A stretch of 64,000 nucleotides of DNA from Mucilaginibacter frigoritolerans (lineage in GTDB: Bacteria; Bacteroidota; Bacteroidia; Sphingobacteriales; Sphingobacteriaceae). Position numbers and translations under genes: made by a program. The DNA is taken from the NCBI RefSeq assembly GCF_007830615.1, contig NZ_VLLI01000007.1:1-64000 (forward strand), read 5' to 3'. Below, piece after piece: positions 53,920 through 63,881 of this stretch (position 1 is its first letter; each line of letters opens with the position of its first letter). The notes beneath the pieces are model-generated. The model did no database searches and was not told the DNA's origin. It worked only from the letters and a program-made list of their open reading frames with translations.

Positions 53920-54920
53920 TAAAACAACTTCTGCTTTAAAACCTGAAATCTTTTGGCAATTTTCCATCCAAACAGCCAGGCTATAGTATTGATGGCGGCA
54001 CCACCCATTTTATGGTAACTGGGTTTAAGCGATGGCTTAAGTTTACTTTGATATACCTCTATCTCCGATACTAGATTGTCATAAACCAAAAATATCCAAA
54101 CCTTTAATTGATCAAGTGAACGGTATGTAGCATTATGTATAGCCGTTATTTGCTCATCTGATTTAGCAAATGACAACAAATGAGTATGCTTAAGCCATAT
54201 ACTTTTAATTAAATTAGAACAAGTGGTTGTATTCAGTTTCCCCGACAGGGAGCTTTGAGTCTTAGTTTTTCTGTAATAATTTAAGATTTCCGGTGTATAA
54301 ATAATGCCTTCGGTATGTAATATTACACGGGCAAAATATTCGCCATCTTCATCTGTACAGGGCGAAATACTCTTTTCCCATGGGCCGGCTTTATCAATAA
54401 TGCTTTTTGGCGTTAAAAAGGCATTAGGCTGTATCATTCCTCCCATTAAATCAAAACCACCATACAATTTTATTAAAAAATTTAGAGGGTCATTGAGATA
54501 TTCTTTAAAAAAACGGTCATCATCAGCAATATAGTTAACTATGTCCTCATCAAAAAAATGCGCTGTTGTGCATACCGCAATTTTGTTGGGGTTATTTTGT
54601 AAGGAGATGATCTGTTTTTCTATTTTTTCAGGATGCAGTAAATCATCTGCATCCAAATATTGGATATACTGCCCGGTAGCATGGTTTAAGCCGTTTTGTT
54701 TTGCGGCACTTGCTCCCTGGTTAGATTGTCTTAATAGTTTGACTTTAGGGCCTTCAAAAGCCTTTGCAATTTCATAACTCCGATCGGTTGAACCGTCATC
54801 AACAATTATTAATTCAATATTAGGCCAACCTTGATTCAATACCGAATTAATACATTGCTCAATGTAACGCTCTGTATTGTATAAAGGAATTATTACTGAA
54901 ACTAAAGGCTGCTCAATCAT
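53919..54920 (-). CDS. GT2 glycosyltransferase
   Basis: The protein is 333 residues from the ATG at 54920, which overlaps the GT10 stop as TAATG; a start at 54941 is possible but would overlap by 22 bases. The GT-A motifs are complete: VSVIIPLYNTERYIEQCI, ELIIVDDGSTDRSYE, and DADD at 90-93 in YLDADDLLHPEK. It is one of several GT2 enzymes in this operon. Confidence 0.93.
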   Translation of the reverse strand: MIEQPLVSVIIPLYNTERYIEQCINSVLNQGWPNIELIIVDDGSTDRSYEIAKAFEGPKVKLLRQSNQGASAAKQNGLNHATGQYIQYLDADDLLHPEKIEKQIISLQNNPNKIAVCTTAHFFDEDIVNYIADDDRFFKEYLNDPLNFLIKLYGGFDLMGGMIQPNAFLTPKSIIDKAGPWEKSISPCTDEDGEYFARVILHTEGIIYTPEILNYYRKTKTQSSLSGKLNTTTCSNLIKSIWLKHTHLLSFAKSDEQITAIHNATYRSLDQLKVWIFLVYDNLVSEIEVYQSKLKPSLKPSYHKMGGAAINTIAWLFGWKIAKRFQVLKQKLF

Positions 54921-55930
54921 TATCCAAAAATCTCTTTCCACCTTTCAACTGCTGAGGTCTGCGCTGGAATCTGGTTGTTAGCAAACCAGGGCTGAAGTAA
55001 CATTTCTCTGTAAAGACTTTCATTTTCATCAATTTCAACAACACGGTCTACCAGCTTTTTATAATTTAAACCATTGAATTCCAAAGTCATTTTTAGTTCC
55101 CTGCTAAGAGTCTTAATTTTCCTGACAATATGATGCGGTATGGTTTTATAAACTCCCGGTCTGAAATCAACAAAATTCATTTGTGAATATTTTTCTATCG
55201 ACTTGATAAGGCCACCATAATTAGGATTCAGATAGTCAAAGCCGTTAATAAAACTTTTTGTGTTGAACAGGTTGTAAATATATGGGTCGCCGCAATAAAT
55301 AGGTATGCTCCATTCTAACATTGCATCATAAATCTTTTCTGTTTGATAACCAGGATAAGAGTTATTTTCGAATGAAATGGTGAATTTATAAGGCTTCAGA
55401 AACTGCCTCTTACGGCTCCAGATATCGCCGGTATAAATATCATCGATAGAAGGCATATTATTCATTGACTTACCCGGCGCATCTACTTTTTTATATTTTG
55501 ACAATGCTTTAAAAAAAGCTTCACGATATGGTACTTTGTGCCCGTACAAGAAATTGCAGAATTTTGTTTTTGAATTGATTACCTCATCAATATCCGCATT
55601 TACTTTAACCAGGTCGTTTGGATCAAGGTTATGCCATTGAATTTTTTTATACCTGGGGTTTTTAATATCTTCTTCTCTAGGCATTCCAAAGCCCCATTCA
55701 CAAATACTAAAATCAGGAACCACATTTTCACAAAAATATCCGATGCGGACATATTTGTCACTCTTTTCAGGCAGACTGTTGCCATAAGGACCAAAAATGA
55801 TAAAATCAGGATCCTCACTATCAATAAAATCATAGTAAGGAGTCACGTAGCTTAAAATCTCCTTTACCCCTAATTGAAAAGATAGCCCATTAAGGAATTT
55901 TATTTTGATTTGTTTTTTTGGAGAAGCCAA
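54920..55930 (-). CDS. GT10-family alpha-1,3/4-fucosyltransferase
   Basis: The protein is 336 residues. The GT10 signature lies at 181-205: YKFTISFENNSYPGYQTEKI then YDAMLEWSIPIYCGDP, matching the donor GDP-fucose site of bacterial and animal fucosyltransferases. A C-terminal helical region follows. It predicts a fucose or similar 6-deoxy-hexose branch on the polymer. No GDP-fucose synthesis genes are in the window. Confidence 0.92.
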   Translation of the reverse strand: MASPKKQIKIKFLNGLSFQLGVKEILSYVTPYYDFIDSEDPDFIIFGPYGNSLPEKSDKYVRIGYFCENVVPDFSICEWGFGMPREEDIKNPRYKKIQWHNLDPNDLVKVNADIDEVINSKTKFCNFLYGHKVPYREAFFKALSKYKKVDAPGKSMNNMPSIDDIYTGDIWSRKRQFLKPYKFTISFENNSYPGYQTEKIYDAMLEWSIPIYCGDPYIYNLFNTKSFINGFDYLNPNYGGLIKSIEKYSQMNFVDFRPGVYKTIPHHIVRKIKTLSRELKMTLEFNGLNYKKLVDRVVEIDENESLYREMLLQPWFANNQIPAQTSAVERWKEIFG

Positions 55931-55935
55931 TTAAT

Positions 55936-57069
55936 TCAAATGTGAAATTGTTTAAATAACTGCTTTATTTTATCCGGATTTAATTGAATATCAGCCGTTG
56001 TACCTTTTGCATCAGAATGATCTGCAGGAGGGGGCCCCTCACCAATTAAATAATAATATTCCAATGCTACCTCATTACATATTGTCCAGTAACACTGATT
56101 TATCCATCTTGGCGAAAAGAATTCAATAACCTTAGTTCCTGGTTTACAAAACACTACATTAGTAAATGCTGCACCATGTGGACCTATTACTATATCAGCA
56201 TGCTGAAAAATTGCAACCTGTTCTTCAACAGAGTAGTTTTCGCACTGAACGGCCTGAAATCCTAAACTTTCCAGATACTCTTCTATCTCAGCCTGATTGA
56301 TCAGTTTTCTTTTACCTGTCCTTTTTAAATAAATCTTCTTTCCGAAACTACTGATTTTTTCTTCTTTTAAAAATGTATCTCTTAAAAAACCGCACGCATC
56401 AGCAGATACCACATCAAGTTTTGAAGCAAGCGAAGGGACTATTAAACGCTCAGCTAAAACATGATAATTGAAATGATTATCAGCTCTTGAAATTTTATCA
56501 TCATTGATGCCTAATATTGCCAGTGTTTCGGTTTGGAAAGAAATGCCCCGGTAATCAACTATATAATGATCTATATTTTCATTGTTAAAATTACAATCAA
56601 GTAACAACTTGAGGCGGGGTAAAATATCAACCATCCAATGGTAATACATATCTGCACCGGACGCGTTTATTAATGCTGAGGTTCCTGCCAAATGGACCAG
56701 AGGGGCTAACTTAAGTTGCAGAAAGATACTATGTCCCGGCTTCTCAAATTCTCTTGAAACATCTTTAAATAAGTACTCTTTACTATTAATGGCAGCACCC
56801 TGATTACCCCATACCCGCCAGCCATTTGCTTCAATTACAAATGTTTTTTGCGGAACATCATTTAATGATTGTTCAAACTTCCAATATATTCCCTCACCTA
56901 TTGTAAAAGGGGTTTTTCTTTTTATTGGAGGATATTCATCGGCTTTTAAAACCTTAGCATCTTCCAATTGCGAAAAATTGATTTCACCCTTTGGTATTAG
57001 CGAATAAGCACGATAAATTTTAAATCGCCTTAATACATCCAGAATCCCTTTCCTAAACAACGTTTTCAC
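55936..57069 (-). CDS. GT61-family glycosyltransferase (capsular polysaccharide type)
   Basis: The protein is 377 residues. The GT61 (DUF563) pattern is clear: YHWMVDILPRLKLLLD in the middle, IYLKRTGKRKLINQAEIEEY, and DIVIGPHGAAFTNVVFCKPG-type sequence near 290-310. In plants the family adds xylose or arabinose; bacterial members sit in capsule loci with unknown specificity. It follows the next gene by 9 bases. Confidence 0.9.
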   Translation of the reverse strand: MKTLFRKGILDVLRRFKIYRAYSLIPKGEINFSQLEDAKVLKADEYPPIKRKTPFTIGEGIYWKFEQSLNDVPQKTFVIEANGWRVWGNQGAAINSKEYLFKDVSREFEKPGHSIFLQLKLAPLVHLAGTSALINASGADMYYHWMVDILPRLKLLLDCNFNNENIDHYIVDYRGISFQTETLAILGINDDKISRADNHFNYHVLAERLIVPSLASKLDVVSADACGFLRDTFLKEEKISSFGKKIYLKRTGKRKLINQAEIEEYLESLGFQAVQCENYSVEEQVAIFQHADIVIGPHGAAFTNVVFCKPGTKVIEFFSPRWINQCYWTICNEVALEYYYLIGEGPPPADHSDAKGTTADIQLNPDKIKQLFKQFHI

Positions 57070-57078
57070 CTTAAAATA

Positions 57079-57948
57079 TCAGGGCATTATTGCGTAATAC
57101 AACCTTTTTAATTTTTGTGTGAGCCGACTCCCGATATATCTTTCTTTCACCAGGGTAAAAAGCTCACCTGAACGGTCATACTGGTGTACCACCGGATAAA
57201 TTTCGCCCTTACTATTCACCACTTCATTTTCTTCATTTAGCTTATAGGGCTGGTAAGCCCCTAGTGTTACCACAAAGGGATCATCATTGGTAAAAACTTG
57301 CATTTCGGCAGGTTTTACACCATAAATATACCCATTATGTATACCTTGATCAAAGGCCCATGGCAGCTCATCACGAAACTCCAGCTTTTTTTGAATGTGC
57401 TCCAGGTATTCCATTATAGGGTTTATTTCTCCGATGGTAAACCCGGCACAGCTTACTATATTATCAATAATACGATCAGTAAGTTCGGTGCCATTAGCAG
57501 CAGAACACCATTGATAGTTTAATTCAGAATAACGGAAGGTTTGTATAGGGTCTTCCAGAAAAAAATTAATTTTTCCTGCACTCAACTCATTAAAGGGGTC
57601 CTTTTGAAATATCACATCCCTTACATCGGTCAACATTATATTTTTATACTTGCCGGGATTTTCCAGCAAAAACTGCCTGTATAAAACAAAGCGGTAATTG
57701 GAAATAGCGGCATCGGGCAAAATATTTTTAAAAGCTTCGGCATATTCCGCCTTGTAGGGCCAGGCCGAGTTATAATCAATTAATGTAGCTCCATTTTTTA
57801 CCAGCGCTTTTTTAGTTGCTTTTGAAACCGTTTCGGACGTGAAAATAACCATGTCACCCTTAAAACCTGTTTCTTTTAATGATTTGAAGAAAGGCTCAAC
57901 AAATGGATAGTCGTAACTGTGTATTATAGTTAATATTAAATTGCTCAT
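57079..57948 (-). CDS. Putative glycosyltransferase-related protein
   Basis: The protein is 289 residues. The N-terminus LILTIIHSYDYPFVEPFFKS and the segment IMLTDVRDVIFQKDPFNEL resemble GT-A-like enzymes with a D-x-x-D metal site, and a C-terminal HNGYIYGVKPAEMQVF follows. I cannot assign a CAZy family. Its place between GT61 and GT4 genes supports a role in building the polymer. It overlaps the upstream gene by 4 bases. Confidence 0.65.
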   Translation of the reverse strand: MSNLILTIIHSYDYPFVEPFFKSLKETGFKGDMVIFTSETVSKATKKALVKNGATLIDYNSAWPYKAEYAEAFKNILPDAAISNYRFVLYRQFLLENPGKYKNIMLTDVRDVIFQKDPFNELSAGKINFFLEDPIQTFRYSELNYQWCSAANGTELTDRIIDNIVSCAGFTIGEINPIMEYLEHIQKKLEFRDELPWAFDQGIHNGYIYGVKPAEMQVFTNDDPFVVTLGAYQPYKLNEENEVVNSKGEIYPVVHQYDRSGELFTLVKERYIGSRLTQKLKRLYYAIMP

Positions 57949-59015
57949 TGCAATGATTTAAATAAGCTCAGCGTTTTGTTGGCAATTATATCCCAGCCAA
58001 AACTCGCTGTTGCCTTATTACGGGCATTTACAGACATGGTTGTTTTTAATGTAATATTATTGTTCAACATCAACAATGCATCACAAAGATCATCGGCATT
58101 TTCCTTACGACCTGCTATTGCCATTGAGCTGTCGAGATAGGTTTTTGTTGCGGGTAAATCGGTAGTTACTATTGGTAAGCCGCATGCCATTGCTTCCAGT
58201 ATGGCGTTATTGGCCGTACAATCCTCCAAAGGAATCAAGCAAACATCGGCATGTTGGTACAGACCTAAAAGCTGATGCTCCGAAACATCAGCATGCCAAA
58301 CTACATTGGGTAATCCCATTATGTCAATAAGGTAGGGCTGCCATACTTTTGCTTTATCGATATAAACAATATCGAACTGAATATTTATAGATGATGCAGA
58401 AAGCTTTTTTACCACCCTAGCCAGGGTTTCCATATCCCTTAAATAGCGTCCAGAAAATATCACTCTGAAAGTATCATCATCCGTTTTTTCGGCAGATGGC
58501 AATGGCTTATAGAAGTTAACATCAACCCCATGAGGGATGCAAACTGCCTTTCCCGGAATATGGGAATTGAAATACTCCTTGTCGTATTCAGACAAAGTAA
58601 TCACCGCATTGGCATTATTATATTTTTTAAAAGAACTTTCATGCGCCTGCCACCAGGTTACTGGCTGGTGATGGGTTACGGCGATAGCTGTTTTTTGTTT
58701 CTTTTTGATTTTACCCAATAAACTGTAATACGACTCGCCGTACGAATAATGAATTAAGCTGTATTTACCGCTTAAATATTTCAATAACAACTTTGATTCG
58801 GCCTCAAAAGAACTGGCATTATAAAAGCCGGATGTTCCTGCAAATTTGGAGGCAGTTTCCAGCAAGCGCCCAACACCCCGGGGGTGCATTTTTTTAAAGT
58901 TGCAAAAAATTGAATCAATGAGGATATCATCAGCAAAATGACTATAAAGTGCATCATAACCGCTAACCGAGCTCATATGAGCAAATTTTTCGCGCAGTGC
59001 TAATATCCTGACCAT
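57945..59015 (-). CDS. GT4 glycosyltransferase
   Basis: The protein is 356 residues with a GT-B fold. The second domain has FRVIFSGRYLRDMETLARVV, then HADVCLIPLEDCTANNAILE and AMACGLPIVTTDLPA. The first glutamate of the E-x7-E motif falls within LEDCTANNAILE with altered spacing. It overlaps the GT2 gene upstream by 16 bases. Confidence 0.88.
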   Translation of the reverse strand: MVRILALREKFAHMSSVSGYDALYSHFADDILIDSIFCNFKKMHPRGVGRLLETASKFAGTSGFYNASSFEAESKLLLKYLSGKYSLIHYSYGESYYSLLGKIKKKQKTAIAVTHHQPVTWWQAHESSFKKYNNANAVITLSEYDKEYFNSHIPGKAVCIPHGVDVNFYKPLPSAEKTDDDTFRVIFSGRYLRDMETLARVVKKLSASSINIQFDIVYIDKAKVWQPYLIDIMGLPNVVWHADVSEHQLLGLYQHADVCLIPLEDCTANNAILEAMACGLPIVTTDLPATKTYLDSSMAIAGRKENADDLCDALLMLNNNITLKTTMSVNARNKATASFGWDIIANKTLSLFKSLQ

Positions 59016-59947
59016 TTTTGAACCTTATCAGCAAACCGGGTGTTACGCAACTGTGATGCAATGATCTTTTTCATTGCACCGGGCTTACTTCCCTTGAATA
59101 GAGCATTCAGCTTAAAAGATAATTTCATCGCCTCCCAAAAACTAAGGCGACCATGTATATAACCCAGGTTTTCATAAAACCAGGGCTCGGCTAGTTGCAG
59201 CAGTTCGGTTTTATTCTCCGGATATTTATTTAAAATATGTTTAACGAATTTTAATAAGGCTTCCATTTTTTGTGTTTGAAAACCACCTGATGAACTGATA
59301 TTAATACCACTTGCACGCCAGTAAATTTTTTGGCTCTGGATGGTAAAAATCAGCAGATTGCCTGCAAATTTGAGCCAGGTGGCGTCATCAGCACAATAAG
59401 CCAGCGGAAAATCATCAAATCCATTGCTTGCGTCAAATACTTCCTTTTTAAAAACATATTCAACCACAGCACTCAACGATTTTGATTGCAAGCGGCGCTT
59501 TAAAAATTCATACCCGGTTTCGGTAGTTGGGTGCGGTTCTTTTACGCAAATCACTTCATCATTGGCATCTATCATTTCAATATTAAAACGATAAAGATTA
59601 TGCTGTGATTGAGTAATCTGCAAAGCATCAAAAAAGGCCTGCACACAACCGGGCGCCAACACGTCATCATCCGAAAACAGCCATAGCCACTCTTCATTAG
59701 CCAGGGCAATACTGCGGTTCCAATGCTGAACAAGACTTCTTCCACCCAGATTTTCATCAAAACGGTGATATTGGATATCTAGCTGATCAGTATATTTATT
59801 GGCGATAGATTTAATATCTTCCTTGCTGCCATCATCGCACACATAAACCTTAAAACTTTTATTGGTCTGCGCTGCAATAGACATGAGTGCAGCATCCAGA
59901 TATTTAGCTTTATAAGCGGGAATCACTATGCCAAGCTGAACAGCCAT
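59000..59947 (-). CDS. GT2 glycosyltransferase
   Basis: The protein is 315 residues. GT-A motifs are IVIPAYKAKYLDAALMSI, VYVCDDGSKEDI and SDDD at 92-95 in WLFSDDDVLAPG. A C-terminal extension of about 80 residues is helical. It starts on the last base of the upstream GT4 gene. Confidence 0.92.
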   Translation of the reverse strand: MAVQLGIVIPAYKAKYLDAALMSIAAQTNKSFKVYVCDDGSKEDIKSIANKYTDQLDIQYHRFDENLGGRSLVQHWNRSIALANEEWLWLFSDDDVLAPGCVQAFFDALQITQSQHNLYRFNIEMIDANDEVICVKEPHPTTETGYEFLKRRLQSKSLSAVVEYVFKKEVFDASNGFDDFPLAYCADDATWLKFAGNLLIFTIQSQKIYWRASGINISSSGGFQTQKMEALLKFVKHILNKYPENKTELLQLAEPWFYENLGYIHGRLSFWEAMKLSFKLNALFKGSKPGAMKKIIASQLRNTRFADKVQKWSGY

Positions 59948-61131
59948 TATTTTATTAATGATTTATTTGTGGCATGTGCATATTGATTTACCAGCTTAAA
60001 TAACTGCGGTGCAATCATACTTACATCATATTTTTGTACTGCCACACCAGCATTTTTACCCTTTTGAAGGGTATCTTCCGGGTGTTGATATGCTTTAATT
60101 ATACCATCTGCCATTGCTTCTACATCGCCATAATTAAAAACTTCGCCAATATTGCTGGTTATTATTTCAGGAATACCGCCGGTATCTTTAAAACAAAACA
60201 CAGGCTTTTTTAATGCCATGGCCTCCAAGCTTACCAACGGAAAAGGATCTTCACGTGAAGTAAGTGCGAATACATCAAACGTTTGAAAATAGTTTTGCGG
60301 TTCTTTTTTACTGCCCGTAAAAATCACCTTGCCTTGTAATCCTGATTTACTAATATCATATTCCGCCTGGGCTGCTGCTTCATCGGATTGATAGCCCACC
60401 CAAACAAAGGCTATATTATTATCGGGCAGTTTTTTATTAACCCAATAAGCCAGTTGTATAAACAAGTCTGTTCCCTTTCGCCAACCTGCTTGTCCTGATC
60501 CGCCTATTATAAATTTCCCGGCAATACCTAACTCCTCTTTAATAATTGCTGACGCTATTGTTGGTTTAGATATTTGATCAATAGGGATAAACTCATTAAA
60601 TACAGAAACGTTTTCTTCGGGCAGATTATAGCTTGATACCAGGTTATCGGCAACGCTTTTACTGGCAGCTATGTAATGATCAATTGTTGCAATATTTTCA
60701 TCATCAAATGCCTTAGGGAAATACGCTTTTATAGAATAAGTCAATTCATGTATGTGCGCTATTACAGGGCAGTTATACATCTTCTTCAGCATAGGCGCCC
60801 ATGGGGTAACATCAGCTGTATTAATATAAACCACACTAAATTTCTCTGCCTGCAGTTCTTTAGGAAAGGGGATATAAACAGGTGGCTTGTCTACTATCTT
60901 CTTCCATTTTGAAGTAATGCGTGAGCTTATTGATGGGGATAATAAACCCTCCCGCCAATAATAAACTTTACCTGCTGCCTCAAATTCCGATTGCAAAGGT
61001 CCGCCGGCCTTTAGCAGTATGGTTATATTGTAATCGGTGTTTAATTTTACCCATTTTACTAAATGCAGTAAAACCATGGGAGCCCCCATCAGCTCGGCAT
61101 CGTGTGCAACAAATAAAATATTTTTTCCCAA
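59947..61131 (-). CDS. GT4 glycosyltransferase
   Basis: The protein is 394 residues. NILFVAHDAELMGAPMVLLH starts the acceptor domain, with HIHELTYSIKAYFP in the middle. The donor domain has GGSGQAGWRKGTDLFIQLA and the E-x7-E motif EDPFPLVSLEAMALKKP. Only 3 bases separate it from the GT2 gene upstream. Confidence 0.92.
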   Translation of the reverse strand: MGKNILFVAHDAELMGAPMVLLHLVKWVKLNTDYNITILLKAGGPLQSEFEAAGKVYYWREGLLSPSISSRITSKWKKIVDKPPVYIPFPKELQAEKFSVVYINTADVTPWAPMLKKMYNCPVIAHIHELTYSIKAYFPKAFDDENIATIDHYIAASKSVADNLVSSYNLPEENVSVFNEFIPIDQISKPTIASAIIKEELGIAGKFIIGGSGQAGWRKGTDLFIQLAYWVNKKLPDNNIAFVWVGYQSDEAAAQAEYDISKSGLQGKVIFTGSKKEPQNYFQTFDVFALTSREDPFPLVSLEAMALKKPVFCFKDTGGIPEIITSNIGEVFNYGDVEAMADGIIKAYQHPEDTLQKGKNAGVAVQKYDVSMIAPQLFKLVNQYAHATNKSLIK

Positions 61132-61134
61132 AGC

Positions 61135-61854
61135 TTATTTTATATATTTTCTGATAATAAATTTAGCTACTTCGGGCTGATAAAAGTAAGTTGCTAAGAA
61201 TTGATCCCTAGTTTCCTTTAAACACTTACGCGAGTTTTCAGGGTCAGCTGATTTATTCAATCCGTCAAAATAGAATGTTCCGGCGATAAATTCTTGCTTA
61301 AGTATTTTTCCCTTTAAAAATGCCCTCAGTAAAAACCAGTAATCCATAGTGTAATGGTTATTTACCGGGAATGTACCAATCTTTGTTTGTAATTGTTTTT
61401 TGTAGGCATATGAAACAGGATTTGCCGGAAATATACACGGCCAATAATTTAAAACCTGCCTTAAATTTACGGATGGGCTATTAATTGATGTTACGCCGCA
61501 ATTATCAATCTCAAGGCTAGCCACAACCATATCGTAACCGGAGTGGGCTTCAAAAGCATCCTTATAGTTTTCTAAAGCATCAGTTTTCAGTTCATCATCG
61601 GCATTTAAATAAATGATGATATCACCTGTTGATTTTTTAAATGCCTTGTTCATTGCATCAGACTGGCCCTTATCCGGCTCTGAGATCCATTGCAAATGTG
61701 GGTACTTTTTTAGAATTTCAACCGTACCATCAGTTGAGGCGCCATCAACTATAATGTGCTCCCAATTGGTACAACCCTGGGTCTGCACACTTTTAATGGC
61801 CCGTTCAATATAACTAACAGAGTTGTATGATGGTGTTAGGATAGAAAATTTCAA
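61135..61854 (-). CDS. GT2 glycosyltransferase (WcaA-like)
   Basis: This is a 239-residue compact GT-A enzyme: FSILTPSYNSVSYIERAIKS, HIIVDGASTDGTVEIL, GQSDAMNKAF and NADDE at 84-88. It belongs to the colanic-acid WcaA-like group of GT2 enzymes. A 31-base gap separates it from the upstream GT4 gene. Confidence 0.93.
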   Translation of the reverse strand: MKFSILTPSYNSVSYIERAIKSVQTQGCTNWEHIIVDGASTDGTVEILKKYPHLQWISEPDKGQSDAMNKAFKKSTGDIIIYLNADDELKTDALENYKDAFEAHSGYDMVVASLEIDNCGVTSINSPSVNLRQVLNYWPCIFPANPVSYAYKKQLQTKIGTFPVNNHYTMDYWFLLRAFLKGKILKQEFIAGTFYFDGLNKSADPENSRKCLKETRDQFLATYFYQPEVAKFIIRKYIK

Positions 61855-61885
61855 AGAATTGGCAAATAATAACCTGTTACAAATA

Positions 61886-63076
61886 TCAATTTAGGGCATT
61901 AATACTACTATACAGTGTTTTAACTGTATTCAAAGCATTTGTATTACGCAACCTGCCTGCTTGCTTTTTATTGTTCTCCATACTTCTCTCGCGGAATGTT
62001 TCATCATTCCATAGCTGTTGCAGCTTATTACTAATTGCCAAAGCATCCATCGGATCAAATACAAAATTGCTATCGCCGATTGTTTCAGGCAGCGATGTAA
62101 CACCAGAGCATATCACGGGAATATCCAATAATATAGACTCCACTAGCGGAAAGCTACCAGCTTCGTAAATTGTGGGTACTACTACACCCAAACAGGTTTT
62201 ATAAAGACTATAAAGTAGTTTTTCGTCAACAACACCAACAAAATTTACCTGGCTATTAAGCCCATATTTATCAATAAAAGGTTTTATCTGGGCCTCAAAA
62301 TAAGGAGTTTGGTGCCCTGAGCATACCAGTTTTATATCAGTAAGCCCTTGTTCTTTTAACAAAAGCAAAGCCTCCATTAATTTTTGGTGGTTTTTATGCT
62401 CCCATGTATTTGCAGGGTATAAAACAAACTTGTAATCAATACCCAAAGTATCTAAAGGTTCAATGTCATCATTGGTGTATTTATCGAACCATAAATTCCC
62501 CATATCCAATAAGCATACTGTAATTTTTTCAGGGGCGGTATAAAAATATTTTATAATATCATTTTTAATATGCTGATAACTCACAATTATCTTATCGGCA
62601 TTATTAATATATTTTAAATAGTAAGTAGCCCGGTAAGCCCGGTCGTCGGGCGTAAAGTACTGAGGAAAATGCAACTCCTGCACATCGTGCATGGTGCAAA
62701 TTGACTTTGCAGTTTTTGACTGAGCCAAATATTGATAAGGGCAATGAATAATATCTATCTGATATTTTTCACAAATTTTATCTATCGGATCTTTTTCCGG
62801 ATGCGTTACAAAAACCTTCGAGTAATAGGGCAATAACCTTCTTTTAATTTTTTTCCAATAGATTGTCCATACGTCCTCCTTATCAGGTTTTGCTTTTACA
62901 AGTTTGAGTTGAGGATTACTTTCCAAAACTGCCATGACCTCAGGATCATTCGATTCATGGAAAACATAATAGGTGTTTTCAGCATCTTTAGAAAGCATCT
63001 TTAACAAAGTAACGGCGTACTGTCTTACGCCGCCCATGTCCTGTCCCATAAAGGGTATGTAGTAAAGTATATTCAA
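61886..63076 (-). CDS. GT4 glycosyltransferase
   Basis: The protein is 396 residues. NILYYIPFMGQDMGGVRQYA opens it with the GG loop. The donor domain has FVLYPANTWEHKNHQKLMEAL and the motif EAGSFPLVESILLDIPVICS, where the two glutamates are seven residues apart with the E-x7-E pattern slightly shifted. It is the first transferase after the PglD/aminotransferase pair in transcription order. Confidence 0.92.
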   Translation of the reverse strand: MNILYYIPFMGQDMGGVRQYAVTLLKMLSKDAENTYYVFHESNDPEVMAVLESNPQLKLVKAKPDKEDVWTIYWKKIKRRLLPYYSKVFVTHPEKDPIDKICEKYQIDIIHCPYQYLAQSKTAKSICTMHDVQELHFPQYFTPDDRAYRATYYLKYINNADKIIVSYQHIKNDIIKYFYTAPEKITVCLLDMGNLWFDKYTNDDIEPLDTLGIDYKFVLYPANTWEHKNHQKLMEALLLLKEQGLTDIKLVCSGHQTPYFEAQIKPFIDKYGLNSQVNFVGVVDEKLLYSLYKTCLGVVVPTIYEAGSFPLVESILLDIPVICSGVTSLPETIGDSNFVFDPMDALAISNKLQQLWNDETFRERSMENNKKQAGRLRNTNALNTVKTLYSSINALN

Positions 63077-63141
63077 ATTAATTTAAGTTCAAACATATAA
63101 CGACCCGTCTATCGGCCTATTCACAGTAATACTCAAACTAT

Positions 63142-63846
63142 TTATTGTTTTTGAAAGGGTTTTGCAGGATTTCCTACCACTGTTGTATAGGGTTCCACGT
63201 CTTTTGTCACAACAGCCCCCATCCCAACAATTGCACCTTCACCAATAATAAGTGGTTTGCTTAATGAACCTTGTTTAATCACTGCTCCGGTACCGATATA
63301 AGCATGATTATGAATATGTATATTGCCATTACAGTGCACGTTAGGTGCAAATGTTACATAATCGCCAATTACGCAGTCATGCGCAACGTATGAATAGATG
63401 TTCGAATGAAAAAACTTTCCGATTTTTGCATCAGAAGTAATGGTTGAATAAGCGCAAATGATTGCTCCTTCTGCAATTTCGTTATTATCATAAATGGTGG
63501 TATTTACTGATCGTAACGTTTGGGGTATGGCACCATTTTTAATGCAAGTATCTGCTATTTTTTCTCTGATTCCTGAATCACCAATGGCCACATTAAATAG
63601 TTTTTTTGAGCATTCCATCTTAAAAAACTCTTCTTCTGCAATAACAGGAATTCCATTTATTTCACTTGCAGGCGGGTTTACTTCAACAAAAAACATTTGA
63701 ATTGAATACTCTCCGGCTGATTGATAAGTTGGCAAAAGCGACTCTCTAACGATCGGCATAATCTCGCGTGCAAATCCGCCTGCGCCAAATAAGCCAAAAA
63801 TAATTTTTTTAACAGGATCGACCAATTCTTGCGCCTTATTTGTCAT
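63142..63846 (-). CDS. PglD/NeuD-family sugar O/N-acyltransferase
   Basis: The protein is 234 residues. An N-terminal Rossmann-like domain (IFGLFGAGGFAREIMP) is joined to a left-handed beta-helix of hexapeptide repeats (GAIICAYSTITSDAKIG, HVAHDCVIGDYVTFAP-like, IGEGAIVGMGAVVTKDV). The catalytic histidine is in YVAHDCVIGDYV. The family N- or O-acetylates amino sugars. It follows a DegT-type aminotransferase gene, the usual pairing for making acetamido-sugars. Confidence 0.9.
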   Translation of the reverse strand: MTNKAQELVDPVKKIIFGLFGAGGFAREIMPIVRESLLPTYQSAGEYSIQMFFVEVNPPASEINGIPVIAEEEFFKMECSKKLFNVAIGDSGIREKIADTCIKNGAIPQTLRSVNTTIYDNNEIAEGAIICAYSTITSDAKIGKFFHSNIYSYVAHDCVIGDYVTFAPNVHCNGNIHIHNHAYIGTGAVIKQGSLSKPLIIGEGAIVGMGAVVTKDVEPYTTVVGNPAKPFQKQ

Positions 63847-63881
63847 ATATTTCTATTAATAGGGTAGTAAGATTTGTGTAT

